From Clostridiales bacterium (GTDB lineage Bacteria > Bacillota > Clostridia > UBA8921), in the NCBI GenBank assembly GCA_003535395.1, contig DOHE01000015.1, positions 1-7,059 of the forward strand: a stretch of 7,059 nt of DNA. The letters run 5' to 3'. Positions 5,432-7,059 of this stretch are shown one piece after another. The notes beneath the pieces are model-generated. The model was not told the DNA's origin. It made no database searches and saw only the letters and a program-made list of their open reading frames with translations. The translations under genes and the position numbers were made by a program. Position 1 is the stretch's first letter. Each line of letters starts with the position of its first letter.

Positions 5432-6484
5432 TTGAGCGATCGGGTCAGCAGTATCAGAAAAAAGGAAGTGCATTATAGTAATTTCATCAAGGCGGTCACC
5501 CGAAAAGGAAAACCGGACTATCTTCCATTCTATGAACATGTCGCCAGCGGAGGCTTTATGGATGCCAGGCGGAAAAGCGCACCCGGTTTCACGGTGTCAG
5601 ACGATAATCTTGAAAAATACGTAGACACCTGGGTGGGAATGGGTTTTGATGTAATACCCATCGAAGTGGCTCCTTCCTTTCCTATGCCCAAAGTAGAACA
5701 TACTCCCGGTGCGCTCAGCCGTACCAGCGAGGAAAGCGTGGTTTTCACCTGTCGGGAAGACTTTGAAAAGTATGCCTGGCCGGATGAATCCAATCCCTTT
5801 AACAGTACTGTTTTTGAGAAGGCCGCCAAATTTTTGCCGGAGGGGATCAAACTGGTGGCTGGAGCGGGCGGAGGACCCTACGAATGGGCGGCCAAAATGA
5901 TGGGAACCATCGGCATGTCCTACCTGTTGGCAGATGATCCGGAACTTGTGGGTATGATCTTTCAAAAAATCGGAGCGATCCATGTGGCCTGCAACCGGAT
6001 CCTGGCCCAAATGGACTTTGTCTGCGCCCAGCGGCAGGGGGATGATCTTGGCTTTAAAACCTCCACATTCCTGCCGCCGCATCTTTTGCGCGCATATGTA
6101 TTTCCTGTTTACAGGAAAATGGCGGAAACGGCACACCAGGCCGGCCGGCCTTTCATCCTTCATTCCTGCGGGAATCTGAAAGATGTTTATGAAGACATCA
6201 TCGATTGCGGAGTGGATGCCAAGCATTCCTTTGAAGAAACCATCCTGCCGGTTTATGACTTCAAGGCAGCCTATGGGGACCGGATCACCCCGCTGGGCGG
6301 CCTGGATGTGGATTTCATCTGCAGAAAATCCAGGGAAGAAATTCGGGAATATACCATCAAACATATAGAAAAATGTTTCTACGACGGTCATTGGGCACTG
6401 GGGACCGGAAACTCGCTCACCAACTACATGCCCGTGGAAAATTACATAACAGTACTGGAAACCGCTATAGAAATTACCGGCTAG
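5432..6484 (+). CDS. UroD/MtaA-family protein, possible corrinoid-linked methyltransferase
   Basis: The 350-residue product belongs to the uroporphyrinogen decarboxylase superfamily, which also contains zinc methyltransferases that move methyl groups to or from corrinoid proteins and coenzymes (MtaA, MtbA, CmuA). Evidence includes KPDYLPFYEH near residue 30, GFDVIPIE, the PLGGLDVD strand and the segment FILHSCGNL, where His244-x-Cys246 matches the HxC zinc motif of the methyltransferases. A GTGNSLTNYMPVENY ending (324-338) is typical of family members of unknown role; the MtaA-type third ligand Cys expected near here is absent. Start TTG 5432 is 7 bases after AAGGAGGG (5417-5424); TTG 5414 and TTG 5426 are poorly spaced. 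True heme-pathway UroD is less likely because of the HSCGN motif and the setting. The riboswitch-controlled corrinoid importer and AraC regulator upstream suggest a corrinoid-dependent role, but no corrinoid protein gene is in the window. The 3' end overlaps the convergent gene by 11 bases. Confidence 0.8.
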   Translation: MSDRVSSIRKKEVHYSNFIKAVTRKGKPDYLPFYEHVASGGFMDARRKSAPGFTVSDDNLEKYVDTWVGMGFDVIPIEVAPSFPMPKVEHTPGALSRTSEESVVFTCREDFEKYAWPDESNPFNSTVFEKAAKFLPEGIKLVAGAGGGPYEWAAKMMGTIGMSYLLADDPELVGMIFQKIGAIHVACNRILAQMDFVCAQRQGDDLGFKTSTFLPPHLLRAYVFPVYRKMAETAHQAGRPFILHSCGNLKDVYEDIIDCGVDAKHSFEETILPVYDFKAAYGDRITPLGGLDVDFICRKSREEIREYTIKHIEKCFYDGHWALGTGNSLTNYMPVENYITVLETAIEITG

Positions 6485-7046
6485 CCAGGATCTCCAATAC
6501 CTGCCATTCGGCCATTCCCTGCGGTATAGAGAGCGCATAGGAACAGGTTTGATCCGACCATACAGCGAGGTAGATCAAATCCCCGCGGCCTTTGAGCGTG
6601 ACCTTCATTCCTGCGGCAGTTTGGGTTTTTTGGACAGGGTATTCATTGTAATCCCCGCTGATGTCTTCGCTGCCCTGGGCGGTCCGGTACACGATCACAT
6701 TCACACCGTCCGAATAGGTGAGCTGCGCCACTTCGCGGTCGATACTGCCGATTTTTTCAACTTTATACTGCGACGGCATGCGGGCAGGCAGATTCACCTT
6801 GAATCGTACGGCTTCCTGCAAAGCCTCCACGTCGGTATATTCCTGCCAGGGGTTCACTACCCCGGGATTGGAGTCCGGGTGCTTTGGGCCTGTATGCAAT
6901 GAAAAAAACACCAATCCGGATAATACAAGAACAAGGCAGGCAGCCACAGCATAAACTATCCGAACCGGCATCCGCCAAGGGTTCCTGCGATGCCTTCGAT
7001 CCTTCTCTTCCTGGATCCTGCCGGATTCATTCTCCAGGTTCGTCAT
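6474..7046 (-). CDS. DUF4367-type membrane-anchored protein, possible anti-sigma partner
   Basis: The 190-residue product has a charged N-terminal cytoplasmic segment (residues 1-27), one membrane helix at about 28-50, a short Pro/Asn-rich linker and an extracellular domain from about 67. That domain contains LPARMPSQYKVEKI, the motif SEDISGDYNEY at 126-136, a VTLKGRGDLIYLAVW strand and SYALSIPQGM near the end. This matches DUF4367-type domains found in Clostridia, commonly encoded right after an ECF sigma factor gene. No zinc-finger (HxxxCxxC) anti-sigma motif is present. The start at the ATG complementary to 7044-7046 has an AAGGA-like sequence only about 3 bases away, and the frame stays open to the window edge, so a start further upstream is possible. 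The sequence GGATCATGA at the start is compatible with an ATGA overlap with a preceding gene. The function is not known; a stress-sensing or anti-sigma role is inference. Confidence 0.72.
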   Translation of the reverse strand: MTNLENESGRIQEEKDRRHRRNPWRMPVRIVYAVAACLVLVLSGLVFFSLHTGPKHPDSNPGVVNPWQEYTDVEALQEAVRFKVNLPARMPSQYKVEKIGSIDREVAQLTYSDGVNVIVYRTAQGSEDISGDYNEYPVQKTQTAAGMKVTLKGRGDLIYLAVWSDQTCSYALSIPQGMAEWQVLEILASR

Positions 7047-7059
7047 GATCCTTTTTTCC

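Noticed and set aside
5597..6538. Long minus-strand open frame of 313 codons
   Set aside because: It lies antisense to the well-supported UroD/MtaA-family gene, and its translation shows no recognisable domain.

Overview
The window looks like chromosomal DNA of a Bacillota bacterium, most likely a moderately GC-rich member of class Clostridia. This rests on strong AGGAGG-type ribosome binding sites, frequent TTG/GTG starts, a DUF4367-type membrane protein, and a leader regulated by an intrinsic terminator. No taxonomic search was possible, so this is inference.

Layout. Positions 1-946 hold the end of a sugar-catabolic operon: the C-terminus of a probable Gfo/Idh/MocA oxidoreductase, then an IolE-like TIM-barrel isomerase/epimerase. 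Positions 936-1057 are an irregular CCGG-headed tandem repeat that begins across the stop codon of that gene. Positions 1082-1504 form a regulatory leader: a promoter with a perfect TATAAT, a 7-bp dyad around its -35 box, a cobalamin riboswitch (about 1144-1330) and an intrinsic terminator (1436-1467). This leader feeds a tightly packed operon: a BtuF-like lipoprotein (1505-2476), a BtuC-like permease (2473-3504), a BtuD-like ATPase (3508-4293) and an AraC-family regulator (4262-5344). A UroD/MtaA-family protein follows after 87 bases, possibly with its own extended -10 promoter (5432-6484). Its 3' end overlaps tail-to-tail with a minus-strand DUF4367 membrane protein (6474-7046), whose presumed sigma-factor partner would lie just outside the window.

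How it fits together. The riboswitch identifies the substrate of the ABC importer as a corrinoid (vitamin B12 type). The regulator is translationally entangled with the importer's ATPase gene, so it is probably made only when B12 is scarce. The next gene belongs to the superfamily that contains methyltransferases acting on corrinoid proteins. A plausible reading is a corrinoid-acquisition operon linked to a corrinoid-using or UroD-like enzyme, next to sugar/cyclitol catabolic genes. No corrinoid-binding protein is present in the window, so the link to methyl transfer is a hypothesis.

The most unusual feature is a roughly 55-residue low-complexity insertion in the AraC regulator. It is encoded by two copies of a 23-base repeat followed by 13 six-base units giving Gly-Ala/Gly-Thr repeats, and it falls just before the first cupin metal-site-like motif. 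Together with the 9-base repeat at the start of the BtuF-like gene and the CCGG repeat at 936-1057, the window has three independent short tandem-repeat loci.
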